A DNA stretch of 64,000 nucleotides from Takakia lepidozioides (taxonomy: Eukaryota; Streptophyta; Takakiopsida; Takakiales; Takakiaceae): the NCBI GenBank assembly GCA_030704615.1, contig CM060731.1:53196001-53260000 (forward strand), in the 5' to 3' direction. Positions within the stretch are counted from its first letter, which is position 1; every line of letters begins with the position of its first letter. Shown piece by piece: positions 1 through 10,372 of the stretch. The translations under genes were made by a program, and so were the position numbers. The notes beneath the pieces are model-generated. The model searched no databases, was not told the DNA's origin, and saw only the letters and a list, made by a program, of their open reading frames with translations.

Positions 1-2334
1 CCAAAAAATGAGCCAAGATCCACTGTGGAAATTGTGAGATTATAGCGTTGGCCCAGACCTCAAATATCAGGTCCCAAAGAAAAAGTGAGAAAGAAATTGG
101 TTTGACCAAATCAAAACCTAGCTTTATCCAATTTTGCTTGCCCCAAGACCCACTATTTCCAAATCAATAGTGGAGTGGCTATGACCCCACTAAATTGCAG
201 GTCCAACTGATTTTTTCACCTATGCTTGCTATGCATGCAATTACATGGGGGTTGAAATCTCAAAATTGACAAGAGAAAATGTGCCTCCAAATGAAGTACT
301 TTTTTTTCTACAAATTTTTTGAAAGCCAATGGTGGATGTGTGTATGTAATGCTCACACACTAGATGGTGAAGTGCATAGCTGCTACCTGCTATCTAGTCA
401 ATAGAATGTTTATTTTCTATAAAGCCCCACATGACCTAACTCTTTAACATGGCCTTTGGAGTGCAATCTGTTTTGGGCTTGTTTTACTGCCACGTCAGCG
501 GTCAACAAGCCCTTTTCAGGCCCAATACGTAAAAATGAGATCTAAGATATTTTTTGTAGGTCGCAGCTTTTGTTTTTTTTTAGTTTTGTTTTTTGCATCA
601 TACTCAAGACAAATCCCTTGTCATTAAAGCTTCAGGAGTGGGCCCCATCAGATTAGATCTGCAAAAATTAGGTCGAACCTCAAATTCAAAGTGACCCGAT
701 TCAGGTCGCTTGGGAACTTAAGGGTTAACGAGAAGCTCAGGTTATAGAGTCATAGCAACAATTCATCGCATCATAAGAAATGTAACCAATAAAACAAAAT
801 CGGATCGTGACATTGTGTACATAATTTCAAGTTTTGCGGCATCTACTACGTAGATAGCTGTCCCACAACTTCGAGAACTTAACTTGACGATTGCTCTAGA
901 AATCTCACTGTGAGTGCCTGATCCGATTAAGCTTGTTATAAACACTTAAAAAAAATGTTTCCCAACTCGAGCCTTCTTGGCTTGCCTTGCAGTTTTCATC
1001 ACAGTGTCACCATCGACTTGCAGCTTCAGTTCAGTAAGCATCGACGCTCTAGAAGGTTATTGTAACCTCACATCCTTATTTCAAGTAAGGAGATGTTTAT
1101 GCAGAATCTCGCTCTGCTGGACTACACTCATGTCTTGTTTAAACTCGGGGTTTTTGTGGGTTGACTAGTGGTTGATTTCCTTACAGAGATGATTTCTAGA
1201 TTCTTAGCCCTTGCAGAAGCACTCTGTGATGGAAAGGTAGGTGGTCTCTGGCTAATCGAACTTGGCTGCTGGGATGGTTGTGGGGAGGTTTGCAGGCGGT
1301 TGGCAATGCGGTAGAATCGGCAAGTAGGGAGGGCCTGATGCGCCGGGTATTGTCATGCCCGAGACAGGTGCTTGTGAGCGTATTGCGCTCTGTGGAATCA
1401 CGGAATTCAGGTTGCCCTGTCTCCCGCCTTTCTGCTGCCTCCAATTTGTGCATAGGTCTATGGCTAGAAGGTGATGGCAAGCAGTGTTGGTAAGTACACC
1501 TCTCTGGCTCTGTGCGGGTCACAGCATTCATCAGTGTTTCGATCGTTTTAAGCAATCTGACACAGATCCCCCTTGCAGGTGACACACGCGTATTTGATTG
1601 CACCGGCAGTCACACCATGCTTAAGAGAGAGAGAGATAGGGCTTGTCTTGTCATGACATGTAAGGATCTGTCAAGACTTGACCAGGTCAGAAAGTTTTTT
1701 TTAAAAAACCAAAGACAAAAACAGCCTTGAACTGCAAGGCACCATCACCCTTCTCCTAAACCACAGGCTTGCTCCTGATTTGTTTCACACTTCTGGGTGA
1801 TCGGGGTGGGTGGTGGGGTTTGTTAGAAACCCTTCAAAACCCCCCCACCTTTCTTCATAGTGACAGACATCATACTGAAATTTGTATTCACTGTACTGTC
1901 ACACTGGGATTTCCAGGAAGCCGAAATTCGTGCTTTTTAGCATGTCATAATTCGGTTTCATCGAAGTAGCGCCAAAACGAATACTTCTCTGAAAATCACA
2001 CGTCTCAAAACTGAGACAAAACCAAGTCTTCCACCATAGCCCAAAACGGGTGTACTTCCATGTCTTAAAACAAAGCTAGCACAGTATTCAAAATGAAACC
2101 ACTCAGCTGGGCTGTAGACTGAGAGTGATCCAAGTCAAGACAGGTCTTCAGAACTTTCTGGTAACAGATCCCAAGGGCAGATTACTTCTGTAAAATACTT
2201 CCCTCAAGGAAACCTGAGGCTGTCGTCAAGCACTGTACCATTCTTCTTGGGCAGTGGCTGCCTCATGCGACAGGTGATTTCCATCATCTATGCAGTGTAC
2301 TCTGTAGCAAAACTTACACATACAGCTTAGAAAT
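1..2334. other. No recognisable gene; upstream region of PPR-1
   Basis: No ORF here has a recognisable domain, and the short ORFs look like chance. Because PPR-1 lies downstream and carries OSB-like exons from about 2335, its first (transit-peptide) exon may lie in 960-1600, but I could not identify it. A simple GA tract sits just downstream, at about 2466-2488. Confidence 0.5.
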
Positions 2335-3110
2335 CCATGAACAGTGAAGGACCCTCACCTGCGCCCGTCCCAAAAACCACCACATCCAACAGAATGCGTG
2401 TTAGTGAGGATGCGCGAGGTGAGTAGCAAAATCACTTTATCTCACCTGAAATATTCTACCCAAGATGAGAGAGAGAGAGAGAGAGAGACAGAGAGTTTTA
2501 CACTACTGTAGCCTTCCTCCTTACTCGATAAAGAGCTGCAGAAGATGTGCCCTTAAAGTGACTGAGGTAATTGGAACTTGGCAGAGCTCTCATCTTTGTG
2601 CTTTTCTTGCAGGCAGGTCAAGCAAAGAGCGAACAACGACTCTGGCAGGAGTTCCTCTCACATCCTTCACAATTGTGGAACAATGGGTTTGATGAGGTGA
2701 GGCTATCTTCATCTTCATTTATAATTTTGAAATAGGTTGTCAAGGGGGGCGTGCAACTGAAGCCTGCGCCTATGCAAGGTTGTGTTCTCACCTACCCATT
2801 GGTGGTTTTCACACAGAAGTTCAAGATCATGGGAGATCGGACAAAAAGTCACAATTGAGGCCCTTTGGATTGGGGGATTGTCAAGTACTCCTGGGGTGAA
2901 AGCAGTGCTAGTTGCCATGATGGAAGGTCAAGCACAATCCGTTGATGGATTAAACAAGAAGTCATTTGGCTCTTCTGGGGATGTGCTGACACTACGGAAG
3001 GGAGGACAACTGAAGGAGGCCTTGCACGTTTTGACTAACCAAGGATTTTCGCCAGACTCCAATACCTATGTGTGCCTATTGTCGGAGTGCATCAAAAGTG
3101 GAAACCTTGC
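2335..3110 (+). pseudogene. Decayed OSB-type PDF exons and PPR N-terminus leading into PPR-1
   Basis: An open segment ends at a donor at 2418 (phase 1). A further exon at 2617-2696 encodes the first half of a PDF motif (LWQEFLSHPSQLWNNG), the motif of plant organellar single-stranded-DNA-binding proteins. The second half follows from about 2818 (SWEIGQKVTIEALWIGG), aligning residue for residue with the intact PPR-2 version LDFKHKITYDFLWISS. The frame then runs through ATGs at 2917 and 2920 into a typical PPR N-terminus (GGQLKEALHVLTNQGF) and is broken near 3110. Relative to PPR-2, about 2 nt appear lost at the start of the last exon and about 11 nt near 3110. An alternative donor at 2687 could rescue the first shift. 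I read this as the ancestral 5' part of PPR-1, now frame-damaged. Confidence 0.6.
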
Positions 3111-5986
3111 ATGTGCATGCCCACATTATCCAAAGTGGATTCAAGCCAAACATCTTTCTACTCAACACCCTTGTAAACATGTATGCCAAGTGCGGAAATG
3201 TGTTGGATGCACGCCTAGTGTTTGACAACATGGTGAAACGAGATGGGGTTACATGGACCAAAATGATCGCAGGATATGCTCGGCATGGGTGTGGCAGGGA
3301 GGCTTTCGAGATCTATCAGCAGATGCTACAGGAAGGGGTGATGCCAAACAACATCACATTCATTTGCATTCTCAAGGCCTGTGCCAGTCTAGGAGCTCTG
3401 GAAAAGGGCAAAGTGGTCCATGCCCACGTTACCCAAACGGGATTCAAGCCAAACATCTTTCTACTCAACACCCGAATCAATATGTATGTTAAGTGCGGAA
3501 ATTTGGTGGATGCACGCCTGGTGTTTGACACAATTCTTGAACGAGATGTGTTTACATGGACTATAATGATGGCAGGATATGCCAAGCATGGGTTTGGGAA
3601 GATGGCCATAGAGATTTATGACCAAATGAAATGGGAAGGGGTGACACCCAACAGGGTCACGTTCATTTCAGTTCTCAAGGCATGTGCCAGCCTGGCTGCA
3701 CTAGAAAGGGGCGTGGAGGTCCATGCTGACATCATCAAAGCTGGAATTGCACCAGATGTCATTTTGGAGACTGCCCTTGTTAACATGTATGCCAAATGCG
3801 GGAATATGAAAGATGCACGTCAGGTGTTCGACAATATGGCTATGCGAAATGTCATCTCTTGGAGTGCGATGACTGCAGGATATGCTGAGCATGGGTGTGG
3901 TAGGGAGGCTTTAGAGATCTATGAGCAAATGATCCAGGAAAGGGTGACCCCTGACAGGGTCACGTTCATTTGTGCTCTCAATGCGTGTGCCAGCCTGGCG
4001 ACCCTGGAAAATGGCATGGAGGTTCATGGTGACATCATCAAAGCTGGAATTGCACCAGATGTCGTTCTGGAGACCGCCCTTGTCAACATGTATGCCAGAT
4101 GTGGGAGCACAAAGGATGCACGTGAAGTGTTCGACAAAATGGCGGAGCGGAATGTGGTCTCATGGAATGTGATGACCACAGGATATGCCCAACAAGGGTG
4201 TGGTTTGGAGGCTTTGGAGATATATGAGCAAATGGTCCGGGAAGGGGTGACACCTGATAAGGTCACGTTCACTTGTGTTCTCAAGGCATGTGCCAGCCTG
4301 ACAGCCCTGGAAAAGGGCATTAAGGTCCATGGTGATATCATCAAAGCTGGAATTGCTCCAGATCTCATTCTGGAGAATACGCTTGTTGACATGTATGCCA
4401 AATGCGGGAGTATACAGGATGCCCGTCATGTTTTCAACAAGATGGCAGAGCGAAATGTGGTCTCATGGAACGCAATGTGCGGAGGATATGCTCAGCATGG
4501 GTGTGGTAGAGAAGCTTTTGAGATGTACGAGCAAATGATACAGGATGGGATGACACCCAACAAAGTCACGTTCATTTGCATTCTCAATGCGTGTGCCAGT
4601 GTGGCAGCTCTTGGAAAGGGCAGAGAGGTCCATGCTGACATCATCAAAGCTGGAATTGTGCCAGATGTCATTCTGGAGACTGCCCTTGTTAACATGTATG
4701 CCAAGTGCGGCAGCATAAAAGAGGCTCGTCAAGTGTTTGACAAAATGGTTGAACGAAATGTGGTCTCATGGAATGCGATGAGCACAGGATATGTTCAGCA
4801 AGGGTGTGCGAGGGAGGCTTTGGAGATGTACGAGCAGATGATACAAGAAAAGGTCACACCTGATAAAGTGACATTCATTTGTGTTCTAAGTGCATGTGCC
4901 AGCCTGGCAGCCCTGGAAAAGGGCATAGAGGTCCATGCTGACATCATCAAAGCTGGAATTGTGGCATATATAAATTTGGAGAATACCCTTCTCAACATGT
5001 ATGCCAAATGCGGGAACATAAAGGATGCACGTCAAGTGTTCAACAGTATGGCCGAACGAAATGTAGTGTCTTGGAATGCAATGATTGCTGGTTATGCCCA
5101 GCATGGGTGCGGAATGGAAGGCTTGCCTCTTTTTGAACAGATGCAACAGGAAGGGGTAAAGCCGAATGGTATCACCTTTGTTTGTGTGCTCTCCGCGTGT
5201 AGCCATGTTGGCCTGGTGGATGAAGGTTGTCACTACTTCGATTCCATGGATCGAGACCACAGCCTCACCCCCACAATGGAGCATTTTGGCTGCATGGTGG
5301 ACCTTCTTGGCCGTGCTGGCCAATTGCACAAGGCAGAGGATTTGATTAACAAAATGCCAGTTGAACCAGGTGCTGGCGTCTGGGGAGCCTTGCTTGGTGC
5401 CTGCAGAATTCATGGAAATGTGGAGCTGGCAGAGCGTGCGGCGAAATTCCTTCTCAGGTGGGATCCACAGGATGCTGCAACTTATGTGCTACTTTCAAAT
5501 ATCTATGCTGCGGCTGGCAGGTGGGATGATACTGCAAAGGTGAGAAAAATGATGCAGGACAGAGGTGTCAGAGGGGCACCAGGGCACTCCTGTGTTGAGG
5601 TGGACAACCAGGTGCATACGTTCATTGTAGATGACAAAGCACATCATCAAATTGAAGAAATCCATGGTGAGCTAAAGAGATTGTCTGGGCAGATGAAGGA
5701 GGCTGGGTATGTGCCTGACACCCGATATGTATTGCATGATGTGATGGAGGAGCAAAAACAAACTTCTCTTTGCTACCACAGTGAGAGACTGGCCATTGCT
5801 TTTGGGCTCATCAGCACGCCCCCTGGGACTCCTCTCCGTGTCATCAAGAATCTTCGGGTTTGTGGTGACTGTCACATGGCCACCAGGTTCATCTCCAAGA
5901 TTGTTGGGCGAGCAATTGTTGTGCGGGATGCCAACCGCTTTCACCACTTCCAATATGGGGTTTGTTCTTGTGGGGACTATTGGTAA
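3068..5986 (+). CDS. PPR-1: PLS-class pentatricopeptide repeat protein with complete DYW deaminase domain
   Basis: A 972-residue ORF from the ATG at 3068. After about 16 unusual residues it enters a regular array of S-P-L PPR triplets (31+35+35 residues, exactly 303 nt each), then L2-S2-E motifs, a PG box (APGHSCVEV) and a DYW domain. The deaminase signature is complete: HSE at residues 904-906, CGDCH at 932-936, and the second zinc site with terminal CSCGDYW at 966-972. Known members bind single-stranded organellar RNA and deaminate a specific C to U. The ATG lies inside the first PPR helix, and the better N-terminus is in another frame upstream, so this ORF lacks a visible targeting peptide. 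It is either 5'-truncated or expressed through an unseen splice. A pseudogene copy follows in tandem 130 bases downstream. Confidence 0.85.
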   Translation: MCAYCRSASKVETLHVHAHIIQSGFKPNIFLLNTLVNMYAKCGNVLDARLVFDNMVKRDGVTWTKMIAGYARHGCGREAFEIYQQMLQEGVMPNNITFICILKACASLGALEKGKVVHAHVTQTGFKPNIFLLNTRINMYVKCGNLVDARLVFDTILERDVFTWTIMMAGYAKHGFGKMAIEIYDQMKWEGVTPNRVTFISVLKACASLAALERGVEVHADIIKAGIAPDVILETALVNMYAKCGNMKDARQVFDNMAMRNVISWSAMTAGYAEHGCGREALEIYEQMIQERVTPDRVTFICALNACASLATLENGMEVHGDIIKAGIAPDVVLETALVNMYARCGSTKDAREVFDKMAERNVVSWNVMTTGYAQQGCGLEALEIYEQMVREGVTPDKVTFTCVLKACASLTALEKGIKVHGDIIKAGIAPDLILENTLVDMYAKCGSIQDARHVFNKMAERNVVSWNAMCGGYAQHGCGREAFEMYEQMIQDGMTPNKVTFICILNACASVAALGKGREVHADIIKAGIVPDVILETALVNMYAKCGSIKEARQVFDKMVERNVVSWNAMSTGYVQQGCAREALEMYEQMIQEKVTPDKVTFICVLSACASLAALEKGIEVHADIIKAGIVAYINLENTLLNMYAKCGNIKDARQVFNSMAERNVVSWNAMIAGYAQHGCGMEGLPLFEQMQQEGVKPNGITFVCVLSACSHVGLVDEGCHYFDSMDRDHSLTPTMEHFGCMVDLLGRAGQLHKAEDLINKMPVEPGAGVWGALLGACRIHGNVELAERAAKFLLRWDPQDAATYVLLSNIYAAAGRWDDTAKVRKMMQDRGVRGAPGHSCVEVDNQVHTFIVDDKAHHQIEEIHGELKRLSGQMKEAGYVPDTRYVLHDVMEEQKQTSLCYHSERLAIAFGLISTPPGTPLRVIKNLRVCGDCHMATRFISKIVGRAIVVRDANRFHHFQYGVCSCGDYW

Positions 5987-6109
5987 AACCGACAACATGC
6001 ATTATGCTCACCACTGCAGTAAAGAGTTTTTTCTTTTTTCATCCGGCAGTCAGCTCCCCCTTAATTACAGCGGGAGGAGAAAATAACCTCTTTCAAAGTA
6101 ACCTCGCCA

Positions 6110-7325
6110 TGAGGCAGATACCACGGATTATGATATGATGGAGACTGCCCTTGTCAGCATGTATGCCAAATGCGGGAGCATGAAGGATGCTGCTTCAAGT
6201 GTTTCACAATATGGCCCACAAGAATGTGGTTTCATGGAGTGCGATGATTGCAGGATACACTGAGCAGGGGTATTGTAGGGTGGCTTTTGGGATGTATGAG
6301 CAGATGATAAGGGAAGGGGTGCTACCGAACAAAGTCACCTTCATCTGCGTTCTCAAGGCCTGTGCCAAACTCAGAAGCCCTGGTAAAAGGCCAAGAGGTC
6401 CATGGTGACATCATCAAAATTGGGATTGCAACAGACATCATGCTGGAGACTACTCTTGTTGACATGTATGCCAAATGTGGGAGCATGAGGGATGCATGCC
6501 AAGTGTTTGACAATGTGGCTCAGCGAAATGTGGTCTCATGGAGTGCGATGATTGCAGGATATGTTCAGCATGGTTGTGGTACGGAGGCCCTACAACTATT
6601 TGAACAAATTCAACAGGAAGGCTTGAAACCAAATGTTATCACCTTACATGTGTTCTGTATGCATGCAGTCATGTGGGTCTTGTGGATGAAGGGCGCCATT
6701 GTTTTCATTCCATGAGGAGATCATGACCTCACTCCTACAGTGGAGCATTTTGTCTGCATGGTGGACCTTCTTGGCCGTTCAGGGCAATTGGATAGGTAGA
6801 GGACTTCATACCCAGAATGCCACTCCAACCCGATTCAGCGGTGTGGGGGGCTTGGCTTAGTGCCTGCAGAATTCATGGTAATGTAGATGTAGCCGAACGT
6901 GTGGCAAAATGCCTTCTCAAGTGGTATCCATAGGACACTGCTACTTACGCATCTATGCTGCTGCCGGCAGATGGGGGGATACAGCAAGGATGAGAAAAAT
7001 GATGCAGGAGAGAGGTGTAAGAAATGAGCCAGGTGCGGCTGCATCGAGGTTGATAACCGGATGCATTGTTGTAGATGACAAAATTGCATCTACAAACTGA
7101 GAAAGTCCTCGCTGAACTGAAGAGATTTTCTGGTTGGATGGAGGAGGCCGGGCACATGCCTGACATATGTTCAGCATTGCATGATGTGGAGGAAGAGAAA
7201 TGTGTGGTGACTGCCACACTGCCAGCAAGGTCATCTCAAAGATTGATGGAAGAGCAAATGTTGTGCGGGATGCCAGCTGCTTTCATCACTTCCAAGATGG
7301 GTTGTTGTTGTAGGACTGCTGGTGA
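6110..7325 (+). pseudogene. PPR-DYW pseudogene, tandem copy of PPR-1
   Basis: Pieces of the same protein appear in order but in shifting frames. There is an S repeat (ETALVSMYAKCGSMKDA) near 6150, P repeats near 6200-6330 and 6510-6640, an L repeat near 6375-6420 (GQEVHGDIIKIGIATD), the L2-S2 region near 6700-6800 and the E region near 6950-7050. The DYW end at about 7285-7325 reads HHFQDGLLL, then a stop, then DCW. Several frameshifts and stops mean no full protein can be made. Sequence content and position, right after PPR-1, point to a 5'-truncated tandem duplicate. Confidence 0.88.
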
Positions 7326-8232
7326 AACAAGCAACATGCACAAAAGAAAGGGTGCTGCCTGATACACGAGGGCGGCAAGGTGGTAGCAAGTCATTACTTT
7401 CGTCAGCAGAGAGTGAAGTTGGAAGAAACAGTGTGTGATCGAATGCAGCCGTCAGTGCTACATGCTGTGTTACCCACGGTAAGTCATGGAGACCCTTATT
7501 CCAGAGCAGTGTGATGGAGTGCAGGATAAAGAAAACTGCTCTGCACGGATCTTTAGTCAACCTGCCGTTCGACAACCAACAGTTGTAGGAAACATTGCCA
7601 TGATCTCACAGGCTCACTGAAGTCATTTTTCATGATGGGTTGAGAATAATTTCTTAGGAAGGGTTTGTCTAGTGACAAGTCTTCTTTAAAGGTGGAGCAT
7701 GTCAGAAGTAGACGCAACAAATTAAGGGCTTCCTTGTCTAAACAGGGTTGTGTTTTTTTGGAAAACGCAGGTGGACTGCTGGTGGCGCAACCACCCACTG
7801 TGGACCTTTGAGAAAGCAGCCCCAGGAGCAATGTTTGGCTATCTAGACATGGTTTTGACCTTGGTTTCCAATCTCAGCAGGGTAGAAACTACATGCGCAG
7901 GTATAGTACCTACACTGAGAGTCAGAAGCAATTGCCATCATGGAGGGTGAAGTGAAGAAGGCACAGCACCAGTGACAAAGACCATGAAACTAACAAAGTA
8001 TATGCAAAGTGCACACAATGCATGGCGCGCTGAACTAGGGTTAGCTTAACCAAACTGCAGTGAAGATTTTTCAGGAAACATCACCTTGGCACTTGCAGTC
8101 CAAGTACCCATGTTCACCAACGACTCCTTTGGGAAACCATGGTTAAGATCTGGTTACCCTGGTTACAACACTATGAATAAAACCAACTAATGGCCATCAA
8201 TTGGTTAACTATATGGTTACCCTCCGTACAAG
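7326..8232. other. Intergenic, no gene seen
   Basis: Only short overlapping ORFs without recognisable motifs. Around 8150-8220 short GGTTA-containing words recur, without a clear period. Confidence 0.5.
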
Positions 8233-8538
8233 CTAATAACACATATGATCCCCACATATGATATAGGGCTTAGGCCTACTCAATGTGGGGGCACTTGTGG
8301 GGTATGGGTTGGCCTTGGTACCCAGTCCAACCCCCTTGACATGCATGTATTTCTTGGGAAGCTTCCAGGTCTTGAAGTCATCATGATATGTTGTATCCCC
8401 ATCAAACTTGGCACCAGTTTGGCCCAAGCTGCATCCATGCTTGACCACCACATTCTTTGGCTGAGGCCCTCTGTTTATGAAGTCCATTGTGTAAGTTGTG
8501 TCTCCACAGAAGGGCCCCCCTCCGTGATGGGTTTGATG
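8233..8538 (-). CDS. SAXO/STOP-like microtubule-associated protein fragment (single exon, partial)
   Basis: On the minus strand, after a good 3' splice site (pyrimidine run, TTTTCAG, exon from 8538), an open frame encodes two copies of a motif of the form F-x-G-D-T-T-Y-x-x-D-F: FCGDTTYTMDF, then KFDGDTTYHDDFKTW, about 30 residues apart. This resembles the repeat of SAXO/STOP (FAM154/MAP6-type) proteins, which decorate stable axonemal microtubules. In plants such genes would fit lineages with swimming sperm. I found no further repeats upstream or downstream, so this is either one exon of a gene whose rest is not recognised or a relic. The frame closes at 8233, with degenerate sequence after about residue 70. 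Confidence 0.5.
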   Translation of the reverse strand, partial: HQTHHGGGPFCGDTTYTMDFINRGPQPKNVVVKHGCSLGQTGAKFDGDTTYHDDFKTWKLPKKYMHVKGVGLGTKANPYPTSAPTLSRPKPYIICGDHMCY

Positions 8539-8824
8539 CTGAAAAATCAATTTGTAAAGGCACGGTGAAGTTCATGTATATTACATTTAAAGTTCTACTT
8601 GTGGATGATTATGCATGACCCTCTACACTAGACATTTTAAGGCTATCATGCGGACTTGTCTTGGTGGGGCTGGTTGGAGTAAAACGATAGTCATGTCACA
8701 CTAAAGGTAGATGCTGCCAATATACTAGACATTTATTCAGCAACACACGATTATCCGTCATATCCGAATGTTACTATGTCCATCAGGAAAATGTCCTTTC
8801 GTAAGGGCTTTGGCGTCTAACGCT

Positions 8825-8985
8825 CGACAATGACATGCCTGGTGATATAATTAAGGCTGCTGGCATGACCACAATGACGTGCCTGGTGGTACACTTTAGG
8901 CTGCTGGACTGTACTCGCATGACCACAATGACATGCCTGGTGATATACTTTAGGCTGTTGGACTCTACGGGCATGACCCAACTGT
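8825..8985. repeat. Three-unit tandem repeat of about 50-60 bp
   Basis: Three diverged units each contain ATGACATGCCTGGTGATA, TTTAGGCTGCTGGACT and GCATGACCACA or close variants. They start near 8825, 8873 and 8933. The first unit lacks about 10 bp present in the other two. No coding role is apparent. Confidence 0.75.
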
Positions 8986-10362
8986 TGTGAATCACCGTGG
9001 AAGTTCCACCATGCCCAATTGGCTTGATATATAGGAGAGCGTAAACTTTCAGTGACTGTGGATATTGTCATCAAGCAGATAGTGTTCGAAGACCAATTCC
9101 ATGGTATTGTCACATGAGAAGTTTTGTACTTCAGAGGAAGTCTTAATAGATCCAGCTGAGCCGTATCTTATAACAAGTTTCACATTAAAGTTGTTCTCTA
9201 ATCAGAAAGGATTAGAGACGGCTGCATCAGAAGAGAGGTTCAAGTCCAGCTTCGCATAGAACCTATTTCAATCTCTCTCAAGATGAGGCAAAACGAGTAC
9301 CCCCGCCCTTGCGAGCAGTTCGAACTCTGAATAGTAGAAGTGCAAGTAGGATATCACGTCAAATTAGAGGAGCCGGATCATACACATGATTGGGGGTCAC
9401 AAGCAGGACTTTGTGCTCTTGGCAACGGATCTCCTTTAACTTGCGCCATAGAATTAACAGGCTAGATAACCTTGTGCGAGGTTCTGCACTGTTTATATAA
9501 ATTTGGGTACTAATTGATTAGTAGCTAGTAGCTCAATGCGAGCCTGACAACGAGTTGTAAAAATCAACAACTTCTGATCAATATGGGGTCTTTTCAGTGG
9601 TGAGATCACTCTACTGCAGTGCAACAAAGACATGCTCTCTATAAGCTGCAAGTAGCAAAATATAGTCCGCAAGAGAGATGTCAAAGTTGAGAGCTACTGT
9701 GCTCGAGACGTCTATGCTCTCTCTTCTAGCTCTAGTCTCTCTACAATGCAGCGAGTGATTTCGAAACAGTGAGAGTGACTCTTGCTCTCCAAACAGGCAA
9801 GTCCAACGATGCCCACTAAAATCTCTCCGGAGCACTCCCAAGGGTAAGCATCTCACGGATTCTCGTATTGTCCCCTGGTCGCTGTTCAAACACTCCGTGT
9901 AATTATTCCCTCAGATAATTTGACGTAAGACTTTAACTGGATTATATAGCTTCATATTTCACAGATAACGAATACTAGGTATATAGTTTTAAATTTTAGA
10001 ATAATTGTTTTTGATAAATGTCTCCAGTGCAAGATTTGAAAATGTACACCGACACAAAAAGGCCAATGATAATTACGAAGAGATATTGGTCCTTGCATGG
10101 ACCAAAAAAAAAGTAAAGTAAAGTATGACACCCCCCCCCCCCCCCCCCCCAAGAACGGACACAATGTATCTGTGGGGTATCGACTTGAGAATCTATCATT
10201 TGATACCATAAGATTTCGTATTTTGATGCGGTTCTGGTACCGAACATACTAGGGTTTATCATCTGTATGGACGAATGAAATTGTGAATCTGGACTGATTT
10301 GGTCTTTTCCTATGGGAATATAGCATCCAAAATGTGAACTTTTACTTAACCGCTAGAAACTT
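8986..10362. other. Intergenic, no gene seen; 20-base poly-C tract
   Basis: No recognisable coding region. An uninterrupted run of 20 C lies at 10131-10150, preceded by an A-rich stretch. An AT-rich region follows to about 10500. Confidence 0.5.
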
Positions 10363-10372
10363 GACACGTGGC
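10363..10372. promoter_or_regulatory. G-box/ABRE-like element upstream of the patatin-like gene
   Basis: GACACGTGGC contains the ACGTG core of bZIP-bound G-box/ABRE elements. It lies about 850 bases upstream of the start codon at 11,222. Placement relative to the transcription start is unknown, so function is inference. Confidence 0.3.

Noticed and set aside
1196-1603. 135-residue minus-strand ORF
   Set aside because: Low-complexity, no domain, not linked to other exons; length is within chance expectation.
3100-5100. Regular 303-bp direct repeats, as in a CRISPR or satellite array
   Set aside because: They encode in-frame PPR triplets of a single protein; there are no spacers, and the host is a plant nucleus.
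9490-9620. Possible LTR or primer-binding site of a retrotransposon
   Set aside because: CAGTGGTGAGATCA only loosely resembles a Met-tRNA primer site; no paired LTR or gag-pol reading frame nearby.
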